In this document: piece by piece, positions 1-8,833 of the stretch
How the letters are laid out: each line of letters opens with the position of its first letter
Position numbering within the stretch: position 1 is the stretch's first letter
Origin: an uncultured Pseudomonadota bacterium
GTDB taxonomy: Bacteria; Myxococcota_A; Bradymonadia; Bradymonadales; Bradymonadaceae
NCBI GenBank assembly: GCA_913057905.1
Contig: CAJXPB010000009.1
Coordinates: 1-64,000, forward strand
Direction: 5' to 3'
DNA length: 64,000 bases
Notes under the pieces: generated by a model
The model's input: the letters and a program-made list of their open reading frames with translations, nothing else
Database searches by the model: none
Told to the model about the DNA's origin: nothing
Translations under genes and position numbers: made by a program

Positions 1-74
1 GAACTCGGAAGTTAAGTCCTCCAGCGCCGATGGTATTGACGTGGTGACGCGTCGAGAGAGTAGGTCGCCGCCGG
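1..74 (+). rRNA. 5S ribosomal RNA, 3' part
   Basis: The window opens inside a 5S rRNA. The start carries the conserved run GAACTCGGAAGTTAAG, followed by the CCAGCGCCGATGGTA block and the terminal GAGAGTAGGTCGCCGCCGG. This is the usual 3' half of bacterial 5S rRNA. The 5' part, and presumably 23S and 16S, lie upstream of the window. The exact 3' end is estimated from where complementarity to a typical 5S 5' end would stop. A strong terminator follows within about 15 bases, so this is the end of an rRNA operon. Confidence 0.93.
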
Positions 75-86
75 CTGTTTTATCCA

Positions 87-129
87 CCCCGGCACGTCGT
101 GGACATCCCACGACGTGCCGGGGTTTTTT
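87..129 (+). terminator. Rho-independent terminator of the rRNA operon
   Basis: A perfect 16-bp stem (87-102 with 108-123, starting CCCCGGCACG) closes a 5-base loop and is followed directly by six T residues. It sits just after the 5S rRNA and before the next gene, so it should end rRNA transcription. Confidence 0.93.
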
Positions 130-212
130 ATGTTCTTGTGGGTATCTGGCGGTCGATGCTACGCCTCTGGCTCCGATTGAGGCAGCGGCCCCCGGAGCAG
201 ATGGAGACGACA

Positions 213-1307
213 ATGAGTGACAACAACGAAGTCGATACATTTCAGAACGTAGCTCACCTGGCTCCGTCCTCGATCGTCGATCGTCTGGAAGAGCTTGGAG
301 CGGAGCATCTCATCCCCTTTCCCGACGTGTTGTCCCACGGCCCGGCCCGCATAGACCCGAAGGCTCACCGCGCCGACCGGCTCGCCTACTGGCGCAGCCT
401 GTACGAAGACGCCGCCGACCATCCGGCCGACGAGGTCGTGTCGGACGCTGTGAGGTCCCTCGAGGATGGGTATCTGTCGCCCGAACAGGTCGGCTCGGTG
501 GTCAAACACCACGCGGCGGAGCGCCGGATCGTCATCTGGACATCGCCGACGTTCCAGGATCGTCTGCTCCTCTGGATGACCTTTCACGCGGCCCGCGAGG
601 CGGACGTCCCCGCGGAACGCCTCGCGACGGCGGAGCCGCAGATATCTGTTCCGGACATCGAAGACCGGTATTTTCCGCTTCGGGACCTGGAGATCGACGA
701 GCTTGTGGAGGGCTTCGACGCCCTCATCTACCCGGAACCGATCTACACGCAGGCGGGTGCCGACCTGTGGGAGACGTTCGCATCGGCCTCGCCGCGACAA
801 TTCGCGATTTCAGTGGCGCACACCGAGAAGTTCTTCCCCGAGATCGCGACCCTCGCCGAGCATTACGGGTGGATGTTTCCGAGCGTCGACGACCAGGGGG
901 GCTCGTCGATTCAGTTGTCGGACTTCGATGCGCGGCTGCTGGGTCAACTCGAGGAAGGAGGCTGGAAGACGCCCTTCGAGATTCTCGGTGGTGAATGGAT
1001 CGAGGATTTCGACTTCGTCGGAGACCTCGCTATCGCGGCCCGACTGCATCGCTGGGCGGGGCTCGAGTCAGAGGAACCCTGTCTGGAGGTGCGAGACACC
1101 GCCGACGATGCTCCGCTGTTTGAGCGACGAGAGTATCGATTGACCGGACGGGGTGAAGCGCTCATCTCCGAGGGGTTCGAGGTCGGTACGGACGTGCCGG
1201 TGTTTCAGATCGGCGACACGCGCGTCTACGCCGGCCCGACCCCCTGGGTTCGGGTTGTCGAAGACGAACACTGGTGGTTTGAACGGTTCGACCCCGAGGA
1301 CGACTGA
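213..1307 (+). CDS. DUF1835 domain-containing protein
   Basis: A 364-residue protein of unknown biochemical role. The N-terminal part has the look of the DUF1835 family: a segment FPDVLSHGPA near residue 40, in the place where the family has a conserved DVL-HGP motif, and later RRIVIWTSPTFQDRL, matching the family's pattern of a strand then an aromatic/acidic helix. The C-terminal part (FEILGGEWIEDFDFVGD, ending with a WVR...WWFERF segment) resembles the partner domain often found in these proteins. The start at 213 was chosen because GGAGA lies 5 bases upstream; an in-frame ATG at 201 and a longer frame from 99 would run into the terminator. It stands alone between the rRNA terminator and the convergent ilvA gene. 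The function is not known and I do not propose one. Confidence 0.75.
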   Translation: MSDNNEVDTFQNVAHLAPSSIVDRLEELGAEHLIPFPDVLSHGPARIDPKAHRADRLAYWRSLYEDAADHPADEVVSDAVRSLEDGYLSPEQVGSVVKHHAAERRIVIWTSPTFQDRLLLWMTFHAAREADVPAERLATAEPQISVPDIEDRYFPLRDLEIDELVEGFDALIYPEPIYTQAGADLWETFASASPRQFAISVAHTEKFFPEIATLAEHYGWMFPSVDDQGGSSIQLSDFDARLLGQLEEGGWKTPFEILGGEWIEDFDFVGDLAIAARLHRWAGLESEEPCLEVRDTADDAPLFERREYRLTGRGEALISEGFEVGTDVPVFQIGDTRVYAGPTPWVRVVEDEHWWFERFDPEDD

Positions 1308-1324
1308 GCCGTCGGGCGCGCCGC

Positions 1325-2578
1325 TCAAAGGTGGTCGAGGATCTTGTATCCTTCGTTGTTGAGCGCCTCTCGGATCTTCTCGATGTGGTCGCGGCCACGG
1401 GTCTCGAGCTTGAGTTCGACGTTCGTGACGCCGAGCTCGGTGTCATCGGCGAACGTCCTCTCGTGGTAGACCTCCATGACGTTGGCATCGAGCTCACCGA
1501 GCAGTGTCAGAACCTTCGCCAGGCTTCCCGGCACGTCTCGGATTTGCAGGTCGATGCGATAGATCCGTCCGGCGGCTGCCAGCCCGCGGTCGATGATCTT
1601 GGAGATGACGTTCACGTCGATGTTGCCGCCGCAGATGATCGGGCAGACCTTTCGGCCTTCGAGATTATCGATTTTGTCGGATAGCAGGGCGGCCACCGGA
1701 ATGGCACCGGCCCCCTCGGCGACGGTCTTCTCTTCCTCGAGGAGCACCAGGATCGCGTTGGCGATTTCGCGTTCGCTGACGGTAACCATCTCGTCGACGT
1801 ACTTCTCTGCCGACGCGTAGGTCAGGTCGCCGACCTGACGCACGGCCACGCCGTCGGCGATGGTCTGCCCGTTGGGCACTTCGGTCACTCTGTGATTCTC
1901 GAGGGCGGTCTTCATCGAAGGAAGCGTTTCGGGCTCGACCCCGATGACCCGAATCTTGGGATTGGTCTCCTTGAGCGCGGCGGCGACTCCGGAGATCAGC
2001 CCTCCACCGCCGACCGCACAGATGATCGTGTCGAGGTACGGATTCTGTTCGAGCAATTCCAACCCGAGCGTGCCCTGTCCGGCGATGACCCCCCGGTCAT
2101 TGAACGGATGGACGAAGGTCCGCCCCTCCTGTTCGGCGAGCTCGCATGCGTGTTCGTAGGATTCGTCGTAGTTTGCGCCGTGGAGGACGACCTCGGCTCC
2201 GAAGCGTCGAGTTCGGGTCACTTTGACCAGCGGGGTCGGTTCGGGCATCACGATCTTCGAGGAGATGCCGAGCTGGGTCCCGTGGTAGGCGACGGCCTGG
2301 GCGTGATTTCCCGCCGACGCCGCGATGACGCCGTTGTCGCGTTCCTCCTCGCTGAGCAACATCAGACGATTGCGGGCGCCGCGTTCCTTGAAACTCCCCG
2401 TGCGTTGCAGGTTCTCGAGCTTTAGATAGACTTGAGCCCCCGTTCGTTCACTGAGGGTCTCGCTTTTGTTGCACGGTGAAGTCAGAATGGCGTCGCGGAC
2501 GCGACTGTGGGCTTCTTCGATCTCTCGGTACGTGATCGGCTCGGCCGGCGTGTCGGTCTGTTCGGTGGTGTCTGACAT
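1325..2578 (-). CDS. ilvA: Threonine ammonia-lyase (threonine dehydratase) with C-terminal ACT domain
   Basis: A PLP enzyme that deaminates L-threonine to 2-oxobutanoate, the first committed step to isoleucine, or threonine catabolism. The 417-residue length fits the shorter class that carries one ACT-type regulatory domain. The Schiff-base lysine is in SFKERGARN (K64) and the PLP-phosphate loop is GGGGLISG. Residues after about 330 (IDLQIRDVPGSL, then LGVTNVELKLETRG) form an ACT domain, so allosteric control by an amino acid is expected. The start at 2578 has GGGA nearby; an upstream in-frame ATG at 2602 would add 8 residues. It converges with the DUF1835 gene, with 17 bp between the stops, and no other isoleucine gene is next to it. 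Whether it is biosynthetic or catabolic cannot be told from sequence alone. Confidence 0.93.
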   Translation of the reverse strand: MSDTTEQTDTPAEPITYREIEEAHSRVRDAILTSPCNKSETLSERTGAQVYLKLENLQRTGSFKERGARNRLMLLSEEERDNGVIAASAGNHAQAVAYHGTQLGISSKIVMPEPTPLVKVTRTRRFGAEVVLHGANYDESYEHACELAEQEGRTFVHPFNDRGVIAGQGTLGLELLEQNPYLDTIICAVGGGGLISGVAAALKETNPKIRVIGVEPETLPSMKTALENHRVTEVPNGQTIADGVAVRQVGDLTYASAEKYVDEMVTVSEREIANAILVLLEEEKTVAEGAGAIPVAALLSDKIDNLEGRKVCPIICGGNIDVNVISKIIDRGLAAAGRIYRIDLQIRDVPGSLAKVLTLLGELDANVMEVYHERTFADDTELGVTNVELKLETRGRDHIEKIREALNNEGYKILDHL

Positions 2579-2693
2579 CGAGTTCCCGGCGTCGTGGGGC
2601 AAAAAATTAGTCCAGCAAATCAGGTCGCCCCGAGTGTAAGTCAGTCGAGAGCTTGCTGAAAGTCCATTCCCGCATCATTCCGGAGTCTTACCG

Positions 2694-3482
2694 ATGTTTG
2701 AGTCCGATACATTTGCCGGTACGCGCGTTCTGATCACCGGGGGAGGAACCGGAATCGGACGTCATCTGGCCGAGACGTTCTCCGATTACGGGGCCACGGT
2801 TGGCATCGCCGCCCGTCGCGAGGCGCCGCTGGAGGAGACCTGCGAGGCCATCGAGGCGCACGGAGGGTCCGCGGAGTGGAAGACCCTCGATGTGCGCGAC
2901 GAGGATCGGGTCGAGACGGTGGTCGGCGAGTTCTGGGACGACTGGGGTGGCATCGATGTGCTGGTAAACAACGCCGGCGCCAATTTCATCAGTCCGGCGC
3001 TGGGCATCAGTGCGAACGGCTGGCGCACCGTCCTCGACATCAACCTGACCGGTTGTTTCCTGATGAGCAAGGCTGTGGGACGGCGCATGATCTCGGAAGG
3101 GAGGGGCGGTCGTATCATCAACATGAGCGCGACGAACGCCCGGGGTGGTTCGCCGATGATCGCCCACAGCGGGGCCAGCAAGGCCGGGATCAACAGCCTG
3201 ACGGAATCTCTGGCCGTCGAATGGGGAGGCGCGGGCGTCACGGTGAACGCGATTCTGCCGGGCCCGGTTCGAACCGAGGGCAGTGACGAACGGTTGTGGA
3301 CCGACGAGGATCTCGTCGACTCGATGGAGGCCCGAATTCCGCTGGGTCGGTTCGGCCGGCCCGATGACATCGCGCCGCTCGTGCTCTTTCTGGCGTCGGA
3401 CGCGGCCGGGTTTATCACGGGGGCGTTGATTCCGTGCGACGGCGGGGACGCTCTGAGGTCACCTCAATTCGGCGGGGGTTGA
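2694..3482 (+). CDS. SDR-family oxidoreductase, 2,4-dienoyl-CoA reductase-like
   Basis: A 262-residue short-chain dehydrogenase/reductase. The NAD(P) motif TGGGTGIG is at residues 15-22, the NNAG motif near 92, and PGPVRTEG follows the active site. The catalytic YxxxK position reads SGASK, so the usual tyrosine is a serine while the lysine is kept. That replacement, together with LAVEWG and the C-terminal GRFGRPDDIAPLVLFLASD, is typical of 2,4-dienoyl-CoA reductases and related peroxisomal/mitochondrial SDRs rather than of 3-oxoacyl-ACP reductases. A role in unsaturated fatty acid oxidation is therefore inferred. The start has GGAG 8-10 bases upstream. It is 3 bp from the next gene and probably co-transcribed with it. 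Confidence 0.85.
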   Translation: MFESDTFAGTRVLITGGGTGIGRHLAETFSDYGATVGIAARREAPLEETCEAIEAHGGSAEWKTLDVRDEDRVETVVGEFWDDWGGIDVLVNNAGANFISPALGISANGWRTVLDINLTGCFLMSKAVGRRMISEGRGGRIINMSATNARGGSPMIAHSGASKAGINSLTESLAVEWGGAGVTVNAILPGPVRTEGSDERLWTDEDLVDSMEARIPLGRFGRPDDIAPLVLFLASDAAGFITGALIPCDGGDALRSPQFGGG

Positions 3483-3485
3483 GTC

Positions 3486-4418
3486 ATGGGACTGTTCGAC
3501 AGTGAGCGGTTCGAGACGTGGGTGCCGGCGGCGGTCTCGTTGATGGGCGGGCTCGGCCTCGGAACGGCCCTGACGTACTTCATCGGCGTGGTCCTCGTCT
3601 TTCGGCCCGGCTGGGCGCAGTGGGCGGAGTTTTTCAACGCCTGGGGGCCGCCGCTGGTGCTCGTGCCGATCGTGTTGTTGGTCGGCCATCTCTACGGACG
3701 CATGAGGGTGGGGGAGTGGCTGCTGGAGCGCGGGGCGCCCTCTCGGGCCTTCGACTACGCCACTGACCGACTGCAGGCGGGAATTCTCCGCGGGCGTCGC
3801 GAGGCGCTGACCCACCGCATCGTCGCGGCGAGGGCGCAACTCTGTTTGGGCAACTACCGGGCCTGTCTTGAGCTGCTGGAGTCCGGCTACAGTGTCCCCG
3901 CCGAGGGGCGGCTGGCGGCGGCAATTCGGGCCTGGCGGATGGAAGCATACCTGAGGCTCGGGGATGCGGGGGCGGCCGTTCGGGCGTTCGAGTCGATCGA
4001 TACGGCGGAGGGCCGAAGTCGAGACCGGGCCCGGCTGTGGGCCTGTCGCGCAGAGGCGGCCGTGCTGACCGGGGATCACGAGGCGGTTCGAGACGGTCTT
4101 GAGAACGCTCGGTGGGAGGAGGCGCTCGAGTGGCGCGTCGATCTGGTCGAGGCGATGGCCCGGGTGCGCAGAACCCTCCGGACCCCGTCCAATGATGCCG
4201 ATCTGCAGCAGGCCGAACGGTGGCTGAAACGAAGTGCGGAGCCTGCGGATCGCGAAGTGCCCCGACGATCCATGGAGCTGGTTGCGCTCAGGGCCTATGT
4301 GACCCATCTTCTCGGAGAGTCATCCCGCTCGCAGACATTGTTGAGCGAAAGTCGTGACCGCGAAGGGGACGAGCGCGCGCAGCGGGTCCTTCGCGACATC
4401 GAAGAAGCGATCGATTGA
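3486..4418 (+). CDS. Membrane-anchored TPR-like protein of unknown function
   Basis: A 310-residue protein I do not recognise by name. Two hydrophobic segments at about residues 12-36 and 56-71 should anchor it in the inner membrane, leaving a large helical cytoplasmic domain. That domain has repeated helix pairs with small/aromatic spacing (for example AQLCLGNYRACLELLESG and WRMEAYLRLGDAGAAVRAFESI) that look like degenerate TPR motifs. The ATG is 3 bp after the SDR stop, so the two genes form one unit. The FKBP gene starts 26 bp downstream, on the same strand. Nothing catalytic is visible; a scaffold or protein-interaction role is the most that can be said. Confidence 0.7.
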   Translation: MGLFDSERFETWVPAAVSLMGGLGLGTALTYFIGVVLVFRPGWAQWAEFFNAWGPPLVLVPIVLLVGHLYGRMRVGEWLLERGAPSRAFDYATDRLQAGILRGRREALTHRIVAARAQLCLGNYRACLELLESGYSVPAEGRLAAAIRAWRMEAYLRLGDAGAAVRAFESIDTAEGRSRDRARLWACRAEAAVLTGDHEAVRDGLENARWEEALEWRVDLVEAMARVRRTLRTPSNDADLQQAERWLKRSAEPADREVPRRSMELVALRAYVTHLLGESSRSQTLLSESRDREGDERAQRVLRDIEEAID

Positions 4419-4444
4419 ACCCCCATGCATCTACGAGGAACACC

Positions 4445-4936
4445 ATGAAGGTAGCGGACGGTAACGTCATCGAGATCACCTATGAGCTACGCAATTCCGA
4501 CGGGGAGGTCCTCGAGACCATCGGCGACACCAACTCGTTTTCCTACCTGCACGGCTTCGGCAACATCATTCCGGGGTTGGAGGCAGCGCTCGACGGTCTG
4601 GACGAAGGCGAATCCTTCGACGTGGAGGTGCCACCCGGCCAGGCCTACGGTGAATTCTCCGAAGAACTCGTCGGAGAGATGCAGGTCGATGTCTTCCCCG
4701 ACGAACAGCCCCCCGAAGAGGGGATGGTCTTCGAGGCGAAACCGGCGGAGGGCCAGGGCGACGATACGATGTTTCTTCGCGTGGTATCGATCGACGAGGA
4801 CAACGGTGAAGTGAAGGTCGACGGGAACCATCCGTTGGCCGGGGAGACACTTCAGTATACCGGAGCCATCGAGTCGGTTCGCGAAGCGACCGAACAAGAA
4901 CAGCGCGAAGGCCGACCGGCGGATCGTCAGGAATAA
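4445..4936 (+). CDS. FKBP-type peptidyl-prolyl cis-trans isomerase, SlyD-like
   Basis: A 163-residue isomerase that catalyses cis-trans interconversion of Xaa-Pro bonds and probably acts as a cytoplasmic folding helper. It has the SlyD-type arrangement: FKBP half-domain (VIEITYELRNSDGEVLE, then GNIIPGLEAAL), an inserted IF domain (QAYGEFSEELVGEM) and return to the FKBP fold (VDGNHPLAGETL). The His/Cys-rich metal-binding tail of Escherichia coli SlyD is missing, and the C-terminus is instead short and charged. The start at 4445 is preceded by GAGGA at good spacing; the frame is open further upstream but lacks such a site. It has no signal peptide. Confidence 0.9.
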   Translation: MKVADGNVIEITYELRNSDGEVLETIGDTNSFSYLHGFGNIIPGLEAALDGLDEGESFDVEVPPGQAYGEFSEELVGEMQVDVFPDEQPPEEGMVFEAKPAEGQGDDTMFLRVVSIDEDNGEVKVDGNHPLAGETLQYTGAIESVREATEQEQREGRPADRQE

Positions 4937-4948
4937 TCGCCGCTTATG

Positions 4949-6961
4949 TCAGTCGCGGAGGGCCCATTCGACCGGGTGCGGCGACGAGAAGTCTTGGCCC
5001 TCCGCGGCGCTGATGCGATGGGTCCGATGTTCCGCGAGATCCCACCAGACGCGGGTTCCAGTGCCCGTTCGGTGCAGTCGGCCCTCCGGCGCGTCGCCGT
5101 CGACGGACAGCGACAGCTCCGGTGACCCCGGGAACATCAGTGTGAAGTCCGCGACGGCCTCGACGTCCGCACCGGTGACGTGGAGGGCGCCGTCGGCGCT
5201 CCAGCGGATCGTCGTGTTCCGGGCCCTGGTCCAGTACTCGATCCATGTGGCCGGGGCCGTCACCGAGAGACGATGAACGTCGGTCCAGTGGCTGAGGTCC
5301 GCGAGCGCGGACGAGACGTCGGGATCGATGGTCCACTCTCCCCAACGCTCCGGCTGGAGTAGCGCCTCCTTGGCCGTAGGTGTCAGGGGGTTCCGGCTCC
5401 CGAGTAGCGGGGTCGTGAATGCCGCAACGCCCCCCTGTTCGACGAGTTGTTCGACCCGTCCTCGAAGAATCGTCTGATCGACAAACGAGGTTCGACGTCC
5501 GTCGAGTCGATTCGGGACCAAAAACCCGGGCTTTAAGTGAGCCGGGGAGCCGAGTCGGGCTGCACCGTCGGACAGCAGGTCCGTGGCTCCGTGGCTGTTG
5601 GAACTCTGCTCGGAGATCCGGGTCGTCGGAGCCGTCTCGGCGGGGGGCTTGCAGTCGGTCGTCGAGGCGAATCGCGTCGAGTACCCCTCGAGTTCGGCAG
5701 ACGCGTTCCCCTCCGAGGAGTCGGGTTGTCGGACCGCAAAGTCGACGGCCCGGTTTTCGACCGAGTCGATCAGCGTTCGCACGGCCGGAGACTCCGCGAA
5801 CCGGGTCGGTACGACGAGCGACCCACCCAGGTCGTGACCCAGAAGCCCGCCGTTCCCAAAACGCGGATCGTCGGTCGAGGAATGGCCATACAACAGGGTT
5901 CGAGCGCGACGCACCCAGTCTTCGGGACGTTCGGCGTCACCGGCGTGCAACGTGGCGTCGGGGTGTGCCGTCGGTACATCAAAGATCGGTGAAAGCGTCG
6001 CCCGTGTGCCCCTCGAGAGCGGAGCGGCCACCACGGGCGTCGATCGACCGAAGATCAGATCGGCCGACGCGACGATGGCGTCGCCCTGATCCGGGCCGGC
6101 GACGGTCCGGCAGCTCTCGGCGCCAAGGTGCTGTCGAGGGTCCCACAACCTCAGGTTGACCGTCTCGAGACCCGCACCAGATGAGGCCACCGTGTAGCCG
6201 TCTCCCGTCCAACCCCGGAGTGTCGTGGTGGTTCCCCGGTTCTTCCGGCGAATCCATGTCGGCCGCCACGGCGAGACGGAGTCCGGCGCGGCATCGGCAA
6301 CCCGTCCGATGTCGAGCTCATGGTTCAAAAATGTCGTGGTCTCCTGCGGTCCGTGCCACTGCACATAGACCGGGTCCGTGCGTTCGTTCAGCGGGGGAGC
6401 ATCCCACCGGACCGACAGACGCGCCTGTGGATTTCCGTCCGACATCACCACACGGATCGTCAGGTCGCGGCCTGCTACGGTCGTCTCGCCGACGAGCCAT
6501 ATCGCAGTGCCCTGGCGCATGCCGCTCCAGGCGAGCGGCCGTTCCGACGGCTCGACGGTCAAATCCAGCGGCACCGATGTCGACTCCGACGACGGGCGAC
6601 CGACGTGGCGGACCGGGGGACCCTCTTCGGGGATCTCCCAGGTGATCTGACGGGTGGCATCGGTGTCTCGGCCGCTCCATGGGGGCGGCGCCTGGGCGTC
6701 GGGGCTCGGTGGCCTCGGGGCCTGCCCCGATGGATCCGAGCCGAGCCACATCCAGAGAATCGCGATCGTCGCCAGGGTGACGAGTCCCGCGATCAGTCGT
6801 CTCGTGGTTCGGTGCAATCGGAACTCCAGGGGCAACAGCAGCAAATGATCTTTCGATGGAATGAAGCGAACACCCTGCTTGATACATCTTAGGCGTCGAG
6901 GCCCATCTCTCAACGGCAGACCGTCGGGGTCGAGGGCCCAGACTCCGGTGCCGGCGCCCAT
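4949..6961 (-). CDS. Large membrane-anchored extracytoplasmic protein, unknown function
   Basis: A protein of about 670 residues with one transmembrane segment (LIAGLVTLATIAILWMWLG, about residues 54-72 with the start used here), followed by a Pro-rich linker and a long Ser/Thr-rich, beta-looking region. This suggests a signal-anchor protein whose bulk lies outside the cytoplasm. I recognise no catalytic motif. A single region near the C-terminus (GGVAAFTTPLLGSRNPLTPTAKEAL, then WIEYWTRARNTTIRWS) reads like a piece of a polysaccharide deacetylase or glycosidase-type fold, but this is too weak to call. The start is uncertain: the frame is open to 7081 and no candidate has a good ribosome binding site. 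It is divergent from the XPB gene. Confidence 0.55.
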   Translation of the reverse strand: MGAGTGVWALDPDGLPLRDGPRRLRCIKQGVRFIPSKDHLLLLPLEFRLHRTTRRLIAGLVTLATIAILWMWLGSDPSGQAPRPPSPDAQAPPPWSGRDTDATRQITWEIPEEGPPVRHVGRPSSESTSVPLDLTVEPSERPLAWSGMRQGTAIWLVGETTVAGRDLTIRVVMSDGNPQARLSVRWDAPPLNERTDPVYVQWHGPQETTTFLNHELDIGRVADAAPDSVSPWRPTWIRRKNRGTTTTLRGWTGDGYTVASSGAGLETVNLRLWDPRQHLGAESCRTVAGPDQGDAIVASADLIFGRSTPVVAAPLSRGTRATLSPIFDVPTAHPDATLHAGDAERPEDWVRRARTLLYGHSSTDDPRFGNGGLLGHDLGGSLVVPTRFAESPAVRTLIDSVENRAVDFAVRQPDSSEGNASAELEGYSTRFASTTDCKPPAETAPTTRISEQSSNSHGATDLLSDGAARLGSPAHLKPGFLVPNRLDGRRTSFVDQTILRGRVEQLVEQGGVAAFTTPLLGSRNPLTPTAKEALLQPERWGEWTIDPDVSSALADLSHWTDVHRLSVTAPATWIEYWTRARNTTIRWSADGALHVTGADVEAVADFTLMFPGSPELSLSVDGDAPEGRLHRTGTGTRVWWDLAEHRTHRISAAEGQDFSSPHPVEWALRD

Positions 6962-7131
6962 CGTTTCGTGTGCATGTGAGTGCGTGTTGACCTGTCGGCC
7001 CGGTCGTTCTAGGATGTCGCCCTCGAAATTCGGGGCGCCCCTCGCTTCCAAAATGCTGCCCGCGCCTGCCGACGATTCCACCCACTGTTTGACGTCACGG
7101 ACGTTCAGTCACGCCACTCGAGGTAGATTAG

Positions 7132-8811
7132 ATGTCGTATAACCCGGCGAATCCTCTCATCGTCCAGTCGGATCGAACCGTTCTCCTGGAGACCGACAAC
7201 GATCAGTTCGAGGAGGCTCGCGATGAACTCTCCAAGTTTGCCGAACTGGTCAAGTCGCCCCAGCACATTCACACCTATCGCATTACTCCACTATCGCTGT
7301 GGAACGCGGCTGCGCTGAACTACGAGCCGGAAGAGGTCAAGGAACAGCTCAAGAAATACAGCAAGTACGCCGTGCCGGATAATCTCAAGGAGGACATCGA
7401 TGATTTTATGTCCCGGTACGGACGTATTCAGTTGGTGTCGGAGGATGGCGAGCACTATCTCGTCAGCGACGATCACAGCCTTCTCAACGAGATCGCCACC
7501 CACGACGAGGTCGAAGAGTTCATCGTCGAAAAGGTGCGAAGCGGCGTCCTGAAGGTCGACAAAAGCGAGCGCGGGTTTATCAAACACGCGCTCATTCAGG
7601 TCGGCTATCCGGTCGAAGACCTCGCCGGGTACGTCGAGGGTGAACCGCTCGACATCGAGCTTCGCGACGTCACCAAAGACGGCCAGGAGTTCAGCCTGCG
7701 TGACTACCAGCACGAGGCAGTCGATGCCTTCTGGGCAGGCGGCACGGAGCGCGGCGGAAGCGGTGCGATCGTGCTGCCCTGCGGGGCCGGAAAGACCATC
7801 GTCGCGCTCGGGGCGATGGCGAAGGCCGGCGCGAAGACGCTGATTCTGTGCACGAATGTCACCGCCCTTCGGCAGTGGCGCTCCGAGATTCTGGACAAGA
7901 CGAATCTGACGAATGACCAGATCGGCGAGTATTCCGGCGAGACCAAAGAGATCAAAGACGTCACGCTGACGACCTATCAGATTCTGACCTATCGAAAGGA
8001 TAAAGAGGCCGAATTCGAGCACTTCGGGCTCTTTAACGAACAGGACTGGGGCCTGATCATCTACGATGAGGTCCACCTTCTGCCGGCGCCGGTCTTTCGG
8101 GCGGTTGCGAACCTGCAGAGTCGGCGTCGACTCGGATTGACGGCGACGCTGGTTCGCGAGGACGAGAAGGAAGATGAGGTCTTCAGCCTGATCGGCCCCA
8201 AGAAGTACGACGTGCCGTGGCGGGTGCTCGAGAAACGCGGGTTTATCGCCACCGCCGAGTGCGTCGAAAAACGGGTCCCCTTCCGCGACGACGAGCTGCG
8301 GCTGAAATATGCGCTGGCAGACCCGCGCGAGAAGTACAAGTTGGCGGCGACCAATCCGGCCAAACTCGACATCGTGGAGAACCTGTTGAGAGATCACCGG
8401 GGCGACCAGATTCTGGTGATCGGCCAGTACCTGGATCAGCTCGATGACATCTCCGAACGATTCGATGCCCCGATTATCACCGGGCGCACCAAACAAGAGG
8501 ACCGTGACGTCCTCTACAAGAAGTTCAGGACCGGTGAAGTCCCGGTGCTGGTCGTCAGCAAGGTGGCCAATTTCGCCGTGGATCTTCCCGACGCGAACGT
8601 CGCCATTCAGGTCTCGGGGACCTTCGGAAGTCGTCAGGAGGAAGCGCAGCGACTCGGGCGGATTCTTCGCCCCAAGGACGGCGAAGGAAACAAGGCGTAC
8701 TTCTACAGCGTCGTGACGCGCGACTCGACCGAACAGGAGTACTCCAACAAACGTCAGCTCTTTTTGACCGAACAGGGATACCGCTACACGATCGAGACCA
8801 TCGAAGCCTGA
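7132..8811 (+). CDS. XPB-type DNA repair helicase (superfamily 2)
   Basis: A 559-residue ATP-dependent DNA helicase of the XPB/Ssl2 family, which unwinds DNA 3' to 5' in archaeal and eukaryal nucleotide excision repair and also occurs in some bacteria. The N-terminal 190 residues match the bacterial XPB damage-recognition-like region (NPLIVQSDRTVLLE). Walker A is LPCGAGKT at about 214-221, Walker B is DEVH at about 312, and motif III is GLTATLVRED. The second RecA domain includes SKVANFAVDLPDANVAIQ and the arginine-finger motif QRLGRILRP. The ATG has GAGGT 8 bases upstream. Its usual archaeal partner Bax1 is not adjacent. The next gene converges from the other strand, so it is probably monocistronic. 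Confidence 0.92.
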   Translation: MSYNPANPLIVQSDRTVLLETDNDQFEEARDELSKFAELVKSPQHIHTYRITPLSLWNAAALNYEPEEVKEQLKKYSKYAVPDNLKEDIDDFMSRYGRIQLVSEDGEHYLVSDDHSLLNEIATHDEVEEFIVEKVRSGVLKVDKSERGFIKHALIQVGYPVEDLAGYVEGEPLDIELRDVTKDGQEFSLRDYQHEAVDAFWAGGTERGGSGAIVLPCGAGKTIVALGAMAKAGAKTLILCTNVTALRQWRSEILDKTNLTNDQIGEYSGETKEIKDVTLTTYQILTYRKDKEAEFEHFGLFNEQDWGLIIYDEVHLLPAPVFRAVANLQSRRRLGLTATLVREDEKEDEVFSLIGPKKYDVPWRVLEKRGFIATAECVEKRVPFRDDELRLKYALADPREKYKLAATNPAKLDIVENLLRDHRGDQILVIGQYLDQLDDISERFDAPIITGRTKQEDRDVLYKKFRTGEVPVLVVSKVANFAVDLPDANVAIQVSGTFGSRQEEAQRLGRILRPKDGEGNKAYFYSVVTRDSTEQEYSNKRQLFLTEQGYRYTIETIEA

Positions 8812-8833
8812 CGAGTCGGCCCCCGAAGGTCGA

